NCBI GenBank assembly: GCA_963170055.1
Contig: CAUJGJ010000371.1
Span: 1-64,000 of the forward strand
Length of the DNA: 64,000 bases
Reading direction: 5' to 3'
Source: Halisarca cf. caerulea
Taxonomy: Eukaryota > Porifera > Demospongiae > Chondrillida > Halisarcidae
Shown: positions 1-11,253 of the stretch, piece after piece
Numbering within the stretch: the stretch's first letter is position 1
How the letters are laid out: the number at the start of each line of letters is the position of its first letter
Translations under genes and position numbers: made by a program
Notes under the pieces: generated by a model
The model's database searches: none
Told to the model about the DNA's origin: nothing
What the model saw: the letters and a program-made list of their open reading frames with translations, nothing else

Positions 1-104
1 CCACAGCACTTCAGAAACTTCATGTGTGTCCACTGGGAATGTGCTTGGTGCTAGTGCCAAATATTGGTGTTAGCACCAGCATATCCAACACTACACAAAT
101 ACGC
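1..104 (+). repeat. Reference monomer, subtype B (AAACTTCATG)
   Basis: This is the first complete unit of the window. Its variable window reads CACTTCAGAAACTTCATG, differing from subtype A mainly by CTT for GGT. It carries two private changes: GTGCTTGG for GTGCGTGG, and GGTGTTAG for GGTATTAG. Subtype B is common in the left domain and usually alternates with A. In the right domain it is concentrated in the last 11 kb, often beside units with TTAGAACC in the downstream stem arm. Confidence 0.93.
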
Positions 105-312
105 CCACAGCACTTCAGAAACTTCATGTGTGTCCACTGGGAATGTGCGTGGTGCTAGTGCCAAATATTGGTATTAGAACCAGCATATCCAACACTACAC
201 AAATACGCCCACAGCACTTCAGAAAGGTCATGTGTGTCCAATGGGAATGTGCGTGGTGCTAGTGCCAAATATTGGTATTAGCACCAGCATATCCAACACT
301 ACACAAATACGC

Positions 313-416
313 CCACAGTAGTTAAGAAACTTCATGTGTGTCCACTGGGAATGTGCGTGGTGCTAGTGCCAAATATTGGTATTAGCACCAGCATATCCAA
401 CACTACACAAATGCAC
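313..416 (+). repeat. Reference monomer, subtype C (TAGTTAAGAAAC)
   Basis: In this unit the window after CCACAG reads TAGTTAAGAAACTTCATG. It differs from subtype B at several linked positions with no length change. Subtype C recurs once every few units. In the right half it often follows units with TTGTTATTAGCACCGG. A sub-variant with GTTAACAAAC occurs at 56,135, 57,693, 59,770, 60,394 and 62,159 and marks one higher-order repeat. Confidence 0.92.
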
Positions 417-483
417 TCACAGCAATTATAATATTTCATGGGTGTCCACTGGGAATGTGGGTGGTGCTAGTGCCAAATTTTTG

Positions 484-3400
484 TATAAGCACAAGCATAT
501 CCAGCAATGCACAATTACACCCACAGAACTTATGAAACTTCATGTGTGTCCACTGAGAATGTGTGTGGTGCTAGTGCCAAATATTTATTTTAGCACCAGT
601 ATATCCAACACTACACAAATACGCCCACAGCACTTCAGAAACTTCATGTGTGTCCACTGGGAATGTGCGTGGTGCTAGTGCCAAATATTGGTATTAGCAC
701 CGGCAAATCCAACACTACACAATTATTCGCACAGAACTTATGAAACTTCATGTGTGTCCATTGAGAATGTGTGTGGTGCTAGTGCTTAACATTGGTATTT
801 GCACCAGCATCTCCAACACTACACACATACGCCCACAGTACTTATAAAACTTCATGTGTGTCCACTGGGATTATGCGTTTTGTTAGTTCCAAATATTGGT
901 ATTAGCACCAGCATATCCAACACTACACAAATACGCCCACAGTAGTTAAGAAACTTCATGTGTGTCCACTGGGAATGTGCGTGGTGCTAGTGCCAAATAT
1001 TGGTATTAGCACCAGCATATCCAACACTACACAAATACGCCCACAGCACTTCAGAACCTCCATGTATGTCCACTGGGAATGTGCGTAGTGCTAGTGCCAA
1101 ATATTGGTATTAGCACCAGCATATCAAACACTACACAAATACGCCCACAGCACTTCAGAAAGGTCATGTGTGTCCTCTGGGAATGTGCGTGGTGCTAGTG
1201 CAAATATTGGTATTAGCACCAGCATATCCAACACTACACAGATATGCCCACAGCACTTCATAAACTTCATGTGTGTCCACTGGGAATGTGCTTGGTGCTA
1301 GTGCCAAATATTGAAATTAGCACCAGCATATCCAACACTACACAAATACGCCCACAGCACTTCAGAAACTTCATGTGTGTCCACTGTGAATGTGCGTGGT
1401 GCTAGTGCCAAATATTGGTATTAGCACCAGCATATCCAACACTACACAAATACGCCCACAGCACTTCAGAAACTTCATGAGTGTCCACTGGGAATGTGCG
1501 TGGTGCTAGTGCCAAATATTGGTATTAGCCCCAGCATATCCAACATTACACAAATACGCCCACAGTAGTTAAGAAACTTAATGTGTGTCCACTGGGAATG
1601 TGCGTGGTGCTAGTGCCAAATATTGGTATTAGCACCAGCATATCCAACACTACACAAATACGCCCACAGCACTTCAAAAGGTCATGTGTGTCCACTGGGA
1701 ATGTGCGTGGTGCTAGTGCCAAATATTGGTATTAGCACCAGCATATCCAACACTACACAAACACGCACACAGCACTTCAGAAAGGTCATGTGTGTCCATT
1801 GGGAATGTGCGTGGTGCTAGTGCCAAATATTGGTATTAGCACCAGCATATCCAACACTACACAAATACGCCCACAGCACTTCAGAAACTTCATGTGTGTC
1901 CATTGGGAATGTGCGTGGTGCTAGTGCCAAATATTGGTATTAGCACCAGCTTATCTAACACTACACAAACACGCCCACAGTAGTTAAGAAACTTCATGTG
2001 TGTCCACTGGGAATGTGCGTGGTGCTAGTGCCAAATATTGGTATTAAAACCAGCATATCCAACACTACACAAATACGCCCACATCAATTAAGAAACTTAA
2101 TGTGTGTCTACTGGGAATGTGCGTGGTGCTAGTGCCAAATATTGGTATTAGCACCAGCATATCCAACACTACACAAATACGCCCACAGCACTTCAGAAAG
2201 GTCATGTGTTTCCACTGGGAATGTGCGTGGTGCTAGTGCCAAATATTGGTATTAGCACCAGCATATCCAACACTACACAAATACGCCCACATCAGTTAAG
2301 AAACATAATGTGTGTCCACTGGGAATGTGCGTGGTGCTAGTGCCAAATATTGGTATTAGCACCAGCATATCCAACACTACACAAATACGCCCACAGCACT
2401 TCAGAAAGGTCATGTGTGTCCACTGGGAATGTGCGTGGTGCTAGTGCCAAATATTGGTATTAGCACCAGCATATCCAACACTACACAAATACGCCAACAG
2501 CACTTCAGAAAGGTCATGTGTGTCCACTGGGAATGTGCGTGGTGCTAGTGAAAAATATTGGTATTAGCACCAGCATATCCAACATTACACAAATACGCCA
2601 ACAGCTCATCAGAAACTTCATGTGTGTCCACTGGGAATGTGCGTGGTGCTAGTGTCAAATACTGGTATTAGCACCAGCATATCCAACACTACACAAATAC
2701 GCCCACAGCACTTCAGAAAGGTCATGTGTGTCCACTGGGAATGTGCGTGGTGCTAGTGCCAAATATTGGTATTAGCACCAGCATATCCAACACTACACAA
2801 ATACGCCCACAGCACTTCAGAAAGGTCATGTGTGTCCATTGGGAATGTGCGTGGTGCTAGTGCCAAATATTGGTATTAGCACCAGCATATCCAACACTAC
2901 ATAAATACGCCCACAGCACTTCAGAAAGGTCATGTGTGTCCACTGGGAATGTGCGTGGTGCTAGTGCCAAATATTAGTATTAGCACCAGCATATCCAACA
3001 CTACACAAATACGCACACAGCACTTCAGAAAGGTCATGTGTGTCCATTGGGAATGTGCGTGGTGCTAGTGCCAAATATTGGTATTATCACCAGCATATCT
3101 AACACTACACAAATACGCCCACAGCACTTCAGAAAGGTCATGTGTGTCCACTGGGAATGTGCGTGGTGCTAGTGCCAAATATTGGTATTAGCACCAGCAT
3201 ATCCAACACTACACAAATACGCCCACAGCACTTCAGAAACTTCATGTTTGTCCATTGGGAATGTGCGTGGTGCTAGTGCCAAATATTGGTATTAGCACCA
3301 GCTTATCTAACACTACACAAACACGCCCACAGTAGTTAAGAAACTTCATGTGTGTCCACTGGGAATGTGCGTGGTGCTAGTGCCAAATATTGGTATTAGC

Positions 3401-4124
3401 ACCAGCATATCCAACACTACACAAATACGCCCACAGCACTTCAGAAAGGTCATGTGTGTCCACTGGGAATGTGCGTGGTGCTAGTGCCAAATATTGGTAT
3501 TAGCACCAGCACATCCAACATTACACAAATACGCCCACAGCACTTCAGAAAGGTCATGTGTGTCCATTGGGAATGTGCGTGGTGCTAGTGCCAAATATTG
3601 GTATTAGCACCAGCATATCCAACACTACACAAATACGCCCACAGCACTTGAGAAACTTCATGTGTGTCCACTGGGAATGTGCGTGGTGCTAGTGCCAAAT
3701 ATTGGTATTAGCACCAGCATATCCAACACTACACAAATACGCCCACAGCACTTCAGAAACTTCGTGTGTCCACTGGGAATGTGCGTGGTGCTAGTGCGAA
3801 ATATTGGTATTAGCACCAGCATATCCAACACTACACAAATACGCCCACATCAATTAAGAAACTTCATGTGTGTCCACTGGGAATGTGCGTGGTGCTAGTG
3901 CCAAATATTGGTATTAGCACCAGCATATCCAACACTACACAAATACGCCCACAGCACTTCAGAAAGGTCATGTGTGTCCACTGGGAATGTGCTTGGTGCT
4001 AGTGCCAAATATTGGTATTAGCACAAGCATATCCAACACTACGCAAATACGCCCACAGCACTTCAGAAAGGTCATGTGTGTCCACTGGGAATGTGCGTGG
4101 TGCTAGTGCCAAATATTGGTATTA
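484..4124. repeat. HOR block, first copy (offset 4,156 then 4,053)
   Basis: Private variants here recur at +4,156 bp as far as about 1,540 and at +4,053 bp after that. Examples are CCAGCAATGCAC near 500, CGTTTTGTTAGTTCC near 870, CATGAGTGTCC near 1,475, AAACATAATG at 2,301 and CACTTGAG at 3,645. The offset changes because this copy has one extra subtype C unit near 1,560-1,665 and a 1-bp deletion (CTTCAAAAGG). It also carries a private 2-bp deletion, CTTCGTGTGTCC, near 3,752. The block opens with unusually diverged units (484-900). Confidence 0.88.
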
Positions 4125-4639
4125 GAACCAGCATATCCAACACTAAACAAATACGCCCACAGCACTTCAGAAAGGTCATGTGTGTCCACTGGGAATGTGC
4201 ATGGTGCTAGTGCCAAATATTGTTATTAGCACCGGCATATCCAACACTACACAAATACGCCCACAGTAGTTAAGAAACTTAATGTGTGTCCACTGGGAAT
4301 GTGCGTGGTGCTAGTGCCAAATATTGGTATTAGCACCAGCATATCCAACACTACACAAATACGCCCACAGCACTTCAGAAAGGTCATGTGTGTCCACTGG
4401 GAATGTGCGTGGTGCTAGTGCCAAATATTGGTATTAGCACCAGCATATCCAACACTACACAAATACGCCCACAGCACTTCAGAAACTTCATGTGTGTCCA
4501 CTGGGAATGTGCGTGGTGCTAGTGCCAAATATTGGTATTAGCACCAGCATATCCAACAATACACAAATACGCCCACAGCACTTCAGAAACTTCATGTGTG
4601 TCCACTGGGAATGTGCGTCGTGCTAGTGCCAAATATTGG
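4125..4639. repeat. Linker monomers between the two 4-kb copies
   Basis: About five units. The first ones carry TTAGAACC with CTAAACAAATACG, then GTGCATGG with TTGTTATTAGCACCGG, then a subtype C unit ending AAACTTAATG. The same ordered set recurs near 16,810-16,980, 17,850-18,020, 28,560-28,720 and 29,700-29,860. It is therefore a genuine part of this HOR that the 4,640-8,177 copy lacks. Confidence 0.8.
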
Positions 4640-7600
4640 TATAAGCACAAGCATATCCAGCAATGCACAATTACACCCACAGAACTTATGAAACTTCATG
4701 TGTGTCCACTGAGAATGTGTGTGGTGCTAGTGCCAAATATTTATTTTAGCACCAGTATATCCAACACTACACAAATACGCCCACAGCACTTCAGAAACTT
4801 CATGTGTGTCCACTGGGAATGTGCGTGGTGCTAGTGCCAAATATTGGTATTAGCACCGGCAAATCCAACACTACACAATTATTCGCACAGAACTTATGAA
4901 ACTTCATGTGTGTCCATTGAGAATGTGTGTGGTGCTAGTGCTTAACATTGGTATTTGCACCAGCATCTCCAACACTACACACATACGCCCACAGTACTTA
5001 TAAAACTTCATGTGTGTCCACTGGGATTATGCGTTTTGTTAGTTCCAAATATTGGTATTAGCACCAGCATATCCAACACTACACAAATACGCCCACAGTA
5101 GTTAAGAAACTTCATGTGTGTCAACTGGGAATGTGCGTGGTGCTAGTGCCAAATATTGGTATTAGCACCAGCATATCCAACACTACACAAATACGCCCAC
5201 AGCACTTCAGAACCTCCATGTATGTCCACTGGGAATGTGCGTAGTTCTAGTGCCAAATATTGGTATTAGCACCAGCATATCAAACACTACACAAATACGC
5301 CCACAGCACTTCAGAAAGGTCATGTGTGTCCTCTGGGAATGTGCGTGGTGCTAGTGCAAATATTGGTATTAGCACCAGCATATCCAACACTACACAGATA
5401 TGCCCACAGCACTTCATAAACTTCATGTGTGTCCACTGGGAATGTGCTTGGTGCTAGTGCCAAATATTGAAATTAGCACCAGCATATCCAACACTACACA
5501 AATACGCCCACAGCACTTCAGAAACTTCATGTGTGTCCACTGTGAATGTGCGTGGTGCTAGTGCCAAATATTGGTATTAGCACCAGCATATCCAACACTA
5601 CACAAATACGCCCACAGCACTTCAGAAACTTCATGAGTGTCCACTGGGAATGTGCGTGGTGCTAGTACCAAATATTGGTATTAGCCCCAGCATATCCAAC
5701 ACTACACAAATACGCCCACAGCACTTCAGAAAGGTCATGTGTGTCCACTGGGAATGTGCGTGGTGCTAGTGCTAAATATTGGTATTAGCACCAGCATATC
5801 CAACACTACACAAACACGCACACAGCACTTCAGAAAGGTCATGTGTGTCCACTGGGAATGTGCGTGGTGCTAGTGCCAAATATTGGTATTAGCACCAGCA
5901 TATCCAACACTACACAAATACGCCCACAGCACTTCAGAAACTTCATGTGTGTCCATTGGGAATGTGCGTGGTGCTAGTGCCAAATATTGGTATTAGCACC
6001 AGCTTATCTAACACTACACAAACACGCCCACAGTAGTTAAGAAACTTCATTTGTGTCCACTGGGAATGTGCGTGGTGCTAGTGCCAAATATTGGTATTAA
6101 AACCAGCATATCCAACACTACACAAATACGCCCACATCAATTAAGAAACTTAATGTGTGTCCACTGGGAATGTGCGTGGTGCTAGTGCCAAATATTGGTA
6201 TTAGCACCAGCATATCCAACACTACACAAATACGCCCACAGCACTTCAGAAAGGTCATGTGTTTCCACTGGGAATGTGCGTGGTGCTAGTGCCAAATATT
6301 GGTATTAGCACCAGCATATCCAACACTACACAAATACGCCCACATCAGTTAAGAAACATAATGTGTGTCCACTGGGAATGTGCGTGGTGCTAGTGCCAAA
6401 TATTGGTATTAGCACCAGCATATCCAACACTACACAAATACGCCCACAGCACTTCAGAAAGGTCATGTGTGTCCACTGGGAATGTGCGTGGTGCTAGTGC
6501 CAAATATTGCTATTAGCACCAGCATATCCAACACTACACAAATACGCCCACAGCACTTCAGAAAGGTCATGTGTGTCCACTGGGAATGTGCGTGGTGCTA
6601 GTGAAAAATATTGGTATTAGCACCAGCATATCCAACATTACACAAATACGCCAACAGCTCATCAGAAACTTCATGTGTGTCCACTGGGAATGTGCGTGGT
6701 GCTAGTGTCAAATACTGGTATTAGCACCAGCATATCCAACACTACACAAATACGCCCACAGCACTTCAGAAAGGTCATGTGTGTCCACTGGGAATGTGCG
6801 TGGTGCTAGTGCCAAATATTGGTATTAGCACCAGCATATCCAACACTACACAAATACGCCCACAGCACTTCAGAAAGGTCATGTGTGTCCATTGGGAATG
6901 TGCGTGGTGCTAGTGCCAAATATTGGTATTAGCACCAGCATATCCAACACTACATAAATACGCCCACAGCACTTCAGAAAGGTCATGTGTGTCCACTGGG
7001 AATGTGCGTGGTGCTAGTGCCAAATATTAGTATTAGCACCAGCATATCCAACACTACACAAATACGCACACAGCACTTCAGAAAGGTCATGTGTGTCCAT
7101 TGGGAATGTGCGTGGTGCTAGTGCCAAATATTGGTATTATCACCAGCATATCTAACACTACACAAATACGCCCACAGCACTTCAGAAAGGTCATGTGTGT
7201 CCACTGGGAATGTGCGTGGTGCTAGTGCCAAATATTGGTATTAGCACCAGCATATCCAACACTACACAAATACGCCCACAGCACTTCAGAAACTTCATGT
7301 TTGTCCATTGGGAATGTGCGTGGTGCTAGTGCCAAATATTGGTATTAGCACCAGCTTATCTAACACTACACAAACACGCCCACAGTAGTTAAGAAACTTC
7401 ATGTGTGTCCACTGGGAATGTGCGTGGTGCTAGTGCCAAATATTGGTATTAGCACCAGCATATCCAACACTACACAAATACGCCCACAGCACTTCAGAAA
7501 GGTCATGTGTGTCCACTGGGAATGTGCGTGGTGCTAGTGCCAAATATTGGTATTAGCACCAGCACATCCAACATTACACAAATACGCCCACAGCACTTCA

Positions 7601-8177
7601 GAAAGGTCATGTGTGTCCATTGGGAATGTGCGTGGTGCTAGTGCCAAATATTGGTATTAGCACCAGCATATCCAACACTACACAAATACGCCCACAGCAC
7701 TTGAGAAACTTCATGTGTGTCCACTGGGAATGTGCGTGGTGCTAGTGCCAAATATTGGTATTAGCACCAGCATATCCAACACTACACAAATACGCCCACA
7801 GCACTTCAGAAACTTCATGTGTGTCCACTGGGAATGTGCGTGGTGCTAGTGCGAAATATTGGTATTAGCACCAGCATATCCAACACTACACAAATACGCC
7901 CACATCAATTAAGAAACTTAATGTGTGTCCACTGGGAATGTGCGTGGTGCTAGTGCCAAATATTGGTATTAGCACCAGCATATCCAACACTACACAAATA
8001 CGCCTACAGCACTTCAGAAAGGTCATGTGTGTCCACTGGGAATGTGCTTGGTGCTAGTGCCAAATATTGGTATTAGCACAAGCATATCCAACACTACACA
8101 AATACGCCCACAGCACTTCAGAAAGGTCATGTGTGTCCACTGGGAATGTGCGTGGTGCTAGTGCCAAATATTGGTAT
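4640..8177. repeat. HOR block, second copy of 484-4124
   Basis: This block matches 484-4,124 variant by variant and is shorter by one unit. It starts at TATAAGCACAAGCATATCC and ends where the first copy switches to TTAGAACC and this copy keeps TTAGCACC. Private differences include GCTAGTACC near 5,665 and TTGCTATT near 6,510. Its last 1.2 kb is also the start of the 4,264-bp duplication. Confidence 0.87.
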
Positions 8178-9459
8178 TAGCACCAGCATATCCAACACTA
8201 CACAAATACGCCCACAGCACTTCAGAAAGGTCATGTGTGTCCACTGGGAATGTGCGTGGTGCTAGTGCCAAATATTGGTATTAGCACCAGCATATCTAAC
8301 ACTACACAAACACGCCCACAGCACTTCAGAAACTTCATGTGTGTCCACTGGGAATGTGCGTGGTGCTAGTGCCAAATATTGGTATTAGCACCAGCATATC
8401 CAACACTACACAAATACGCCCACATCAATTAAGAAACTTAATGTGTGTCCACTGGGAATGTGCGTGGTGCTAGTGCCAAATATTGGTATTAGCACCAGCA
8501 TATCCAACACTACACAAATACGCCCACAGCACTTCAGAAAGGTCATGTGTGTCCACTGGGAATGTGCGTGGTGCTAGTGCCAAATATTGGTATTAGCACC
8601 AGCATATCCAACACTACACAAATACGCCCACAGCACTTCAGAAAGGTCATGTGTGTCCACTGGGAATGTGCGTGGTGCTAGTGCCAAATATTGGTATTAG
8701 CACCAGCATATCCAACACTACACAAATACGCCCACAGCACTTCAGAAACTTCATGTGTGTCCACTGGGAATGTGCGTGGTGCTAGTGCCAAATATTGGTA
8801 TTAGCACCAGCATATCCAACACTACACAAATACGCCCACAGCACTTCAGAAAGGTCATGTGTGTCCACTGGGAATGTGCGTGGTGCTAGTGCCAAATATT
8901 GGTATTAGCACCAGCATATCTAACACTACACAAACACGCCCACAGCACTTCAGAAACTTCATGTGTGTCCACTGGGAATGTGCGTGGTGCTAGTGCCAAA
9001 TATTGGTATTAGCACCAGCATATCCAACACTACACAAATACGCCCACAGCACTTCAGAAAGGTCATGTGTGTCCACTGGGAATGTGCGTGGTGCTAGTGC
9101 CAAATATTGGTATTAGCACCAGCATATCCAACACTACACAAATACGCCCACAGCACTTCAGAAACTTCATGTGTGTCCACTGGGAATGTGCGTGGTGCTA
9201 GTGCCAAATATTGGTATTAGCACCAGCATATCCAACACTACACAAATACGCCCACAGCACTTCAGAAACTTCATGTGTGTCCACTGGGAATGTGCGTCGT
9301 GCTAGTGCCAAATATTGGTATTAGCACCAGCATATCCAACACTGCACAAATACGCCCACAGCACTTCAGAAACTTCATGTGTGTCCACTGGGAATGTGCG
9401 TGGTGCTAGTGCCAAATATTGGTATTAGCACCAGCATATCCAACACTACACAAATACGC

Positions 9460-9563
9460 CCACATCAGTTAAGAAACTTAATGTGTGTCCACTGGGAATG
9501 TGCGTGGTGCTAGTGCCAAATATTGGTATTAGCACCAGCATATCCAACACTACACAAATACGC
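9460..9563 (+). repeat. Reference monomer, subtype D (CATCARTTAAGAAACTTAATG)
   Basis: In this unit the start reads CCACATCAGTTAAG and continues AAACTTAATG. Subtype D keeps the 24-bp window length but changes several positions together. CAGTT and CAATT forms both occur. It is regular in the left domain (for example near 2,075, 2,290, 3,848, 9,460, 13,724, 16,536 and 28,284). It is rare on the right (near 52,590, 53,420, 54,570, 59,140, 61,530 and 63,297), which makes it a useful marker of domain history. Confidence 0.92.
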
Positions 9564-9667
9564 CCACAGCACTTCAGAAAGGTCATGTGTGTCCACTGGG
9601 AATGTGCGTGGTGCTAGTGCCAAATATTGGTATTAGCACCAGCATATCCAACACTACACAAATACGC
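9564..9667 (+). repeat. Reference monomer, subtype A (AAAGGTCATG)
   Basis: This is a consensus-like 104-bp unit of the commonest subtype. Its variable window at unit positions 7-24 reads CACTTCAGAAAGGTCATG. After that come the G/T-rich segment, the dyad hairpin (9,610-9,640) and the A/C-rich segment ending in ACGC. Subtype A is frequent throughout and dominates the right half of the window. The unit has two CpGs, in TGCGTGG and TACGCCC. It has no reading frame of its own, because 104 is not a multiple of three and the CTAG at unit positions 51-54 puts a stop in one frame of every unit. Confidence 0.95.
9599..9649 (+). other. Dyad-symmetry hairpin of the monomer (reference copy)
   Basis: The core is 9,610-9,640. 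GGTGCTAGTGCCAA pairs with TTGGTATTAGCACC around an ATA loop, giving a 14-bp stem with no mismatch as plus-strand RNA. Two of the pairs are G.T/G.U (stem positions 8 and 10). Outside the core, T9609 pairs with A9641. After one bulged G (9,608), ATGTGC (9,602-9,607) pairs with GCATAT (9,642-9,647), with one wobble. After a bulged A (9,601), GG (9,599-9,600) pairs with CC (9,648-9,649). On the minus strand the wobble pairs become C-A mismatches, so plus-strand transcripts should fold better. The element recurs in nearly every unit, though many carry one or two stem changes. No transcription signal is visible, so it may act as DNA, as RNA, or not at all. Confidence 0.85.
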
Positions 9668-11253
9668 CCACAGCACTTCAGAAAGGTCATGTGTGTCCAC
9701 TGGGAATGTGCGTGGTGCTAGTGCCAAATATTGGTATTAGCACCAGCATATCTAACACTACACAAACACGCCCACAGCACTTCAGAAACTTCATGTGTGT
9801 CCACTGGGAATGTGCGTGGTGCTAGTGCCAAATATTGGTATTAGCACCAGCATATCCAACACTACACAAATACGCCCACAGCACTTCAGAAAGGTCATGT
9901 GTGTCCACTGGGAATGTGCGTGGTGCTAGTGCCAAATATTGGTATTAGCACCAGCATATCCAACACTACACAAATACGCCCACAGCACTTCAGAAACTTC
10001 ATGTGTGTCCACTGGGAATGTGCGTGGTGCTAGTGCCAAATATTGGTATTAGCACCAGCATATCCAACACTACACAAATACGCCCACAGCACTTCAGAAA
10101 CTTCATGTGTGTCCACTGGGAATGTGCGTCGTGCTAGTGCCAAATATTGGTATTAGCACCAGCATATCCAACACTGCACAAATACGCCCACAGCACTTCA
10201 GAAACTTCATGTGTGTCCACTGGGAATGTGCGTGGTGCTAGTGCCAAATATTGGTATTAGCACCAGCATATCCAACACTACACAAATACGCCCACATCAG
10301 TTAAGAAACTTAATGTGTGTCCACTGGGAATGTGCGTGGTGCTAGTGCGAAATATTGGTATTAGCACCAGCATATCCAACACTACACAAATACGCCCACA
10401 GCACTTCAGAAAGGTCATGTGTGTCCACTGGGAATGTGCTTGGTGCTAGTGCCAAATATTGGTATTGGCACCAGCATATCCAACACTACACAAATACGCC
10501 CACAGCACTTCAGAAAGGTCATGTGTGTCCACTGGGAATGTGCGTGGTGCTAGTGCCAAATATTGGTATTAGCACCAGCATATCCAACACTACACAAATA
10601 CGCCCACAGCACTTCAGAAACTTCATGTGTGTCCACTGGGAATGTGCGTGGTGCTAGTGCCAAATATTGGTATTAGCACCAGCATATCCAACAATACACA
10701 AATACGCCCACAGCACTTCAGAAACTTCATGTGTGTCCACTGGGAATGTGCGTCGTGCTAGTGCCAAATATTGGTATTAGCACCAGCATATCCAACACTG
10801 CACAAATACGCCCACAGCACTTCAGAAAGTTCATGTGTGTCCACTGGGAATGTGCGTGGTGCTAGTGCCAAATATTGGTATTAGCACCAGCATATCCAAC
10901 ACTACACAAATACGCCGACAGCACTTCAGAAAGGTCATGTGTGTCCACTGGGAATGTGCGTGGTGCTAGTGCCAAATATTGGTATTAGAACCAGCATATC
11001 CAACACTACACAAATACGCCCACAGCACTTCAGAAACTTCATGTGTGTCCACTGGGAATGTGCGTGGTGCTAGTGCCAAATATTGGTATTAGCACCAGCA
11101 TATCAAACACTACACAAATACGCCCACAGCACTGCAGAAAGGTCATGTGTGTCCACTGGGAATGTGCGTGGTGCTAGTGCCAAATATTGGTATTAGCACC
11201 AGCATATCCAACACTACAAAAATACGCCCACAGTAGTTTAGAAACTTCATGTG

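Larger units (their letters stand above)
1..483. repeat. Left-edge monomers ending in a divergent island
   Basis: The first four units are near consensus (subtypes B, B, A, C). The unit starting at 417 is strongly diverged: it has AATGCACTCAC before it, then AGCAATTATAATATTTCATG and GTGGGTGG. This unit has no close match in the later copy that begins at 4,640, so the duplicated block starts immediately after it. Confidence 0.8.
6990..11253. repeat. 4,264-bp HOR, copy 1 of a tandem pair
   Basis: Every marker I compared recurs at exactly +4,264 bp (41 units). Examples are TTAGTATT (7,027 and 11,291), CACTTGAG (7,698 and 11,962), TATCTAACACTAC with ACACGCCC (8,291, 8,915 and 9,747 against 12,555, 13,179 and 14,011), and TACGCCGACAG (10,911 and 15,175). 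The two copies abut. Differences are single bases, for example CGCCTACAGC near 8,001 and AGAAAGTTCATG near 10,825. Confidence 0.9.

Noticed and set aside
376..678. Open reading frames up to 100 codons, recurring in many places on both strands
   Set aside because: Since 104 = 3x34+2, the TAG in each unit's CTAG hits each plus-strand frame once every 312 bp, so an open stretch just under 312 bp is automatic. The 100-codon frames (for example 376-678, 4,532-4,834, 10,355-10,657 and 14,619-14,921) run TTG to that TAG. Their proteins are the same satellite read in three frames. There are no ATG context, domain or codon-use signs of coding.
9564..9667. Hammerhead-type self-cleaving ribozyme in the satellite RNA
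   Set aside because: Some satellites encode hammerheads, but the conserved CTGATGA and GAAA core elements are not present together in this unit. The foldback is a simple stem-loop.
9564..9667. CENP-B box
   Set aside because: I found no match to the YTTCGTTGGAARCGGGA pattern. The conserved CGTTGGAA-like core is absent from the consensus.
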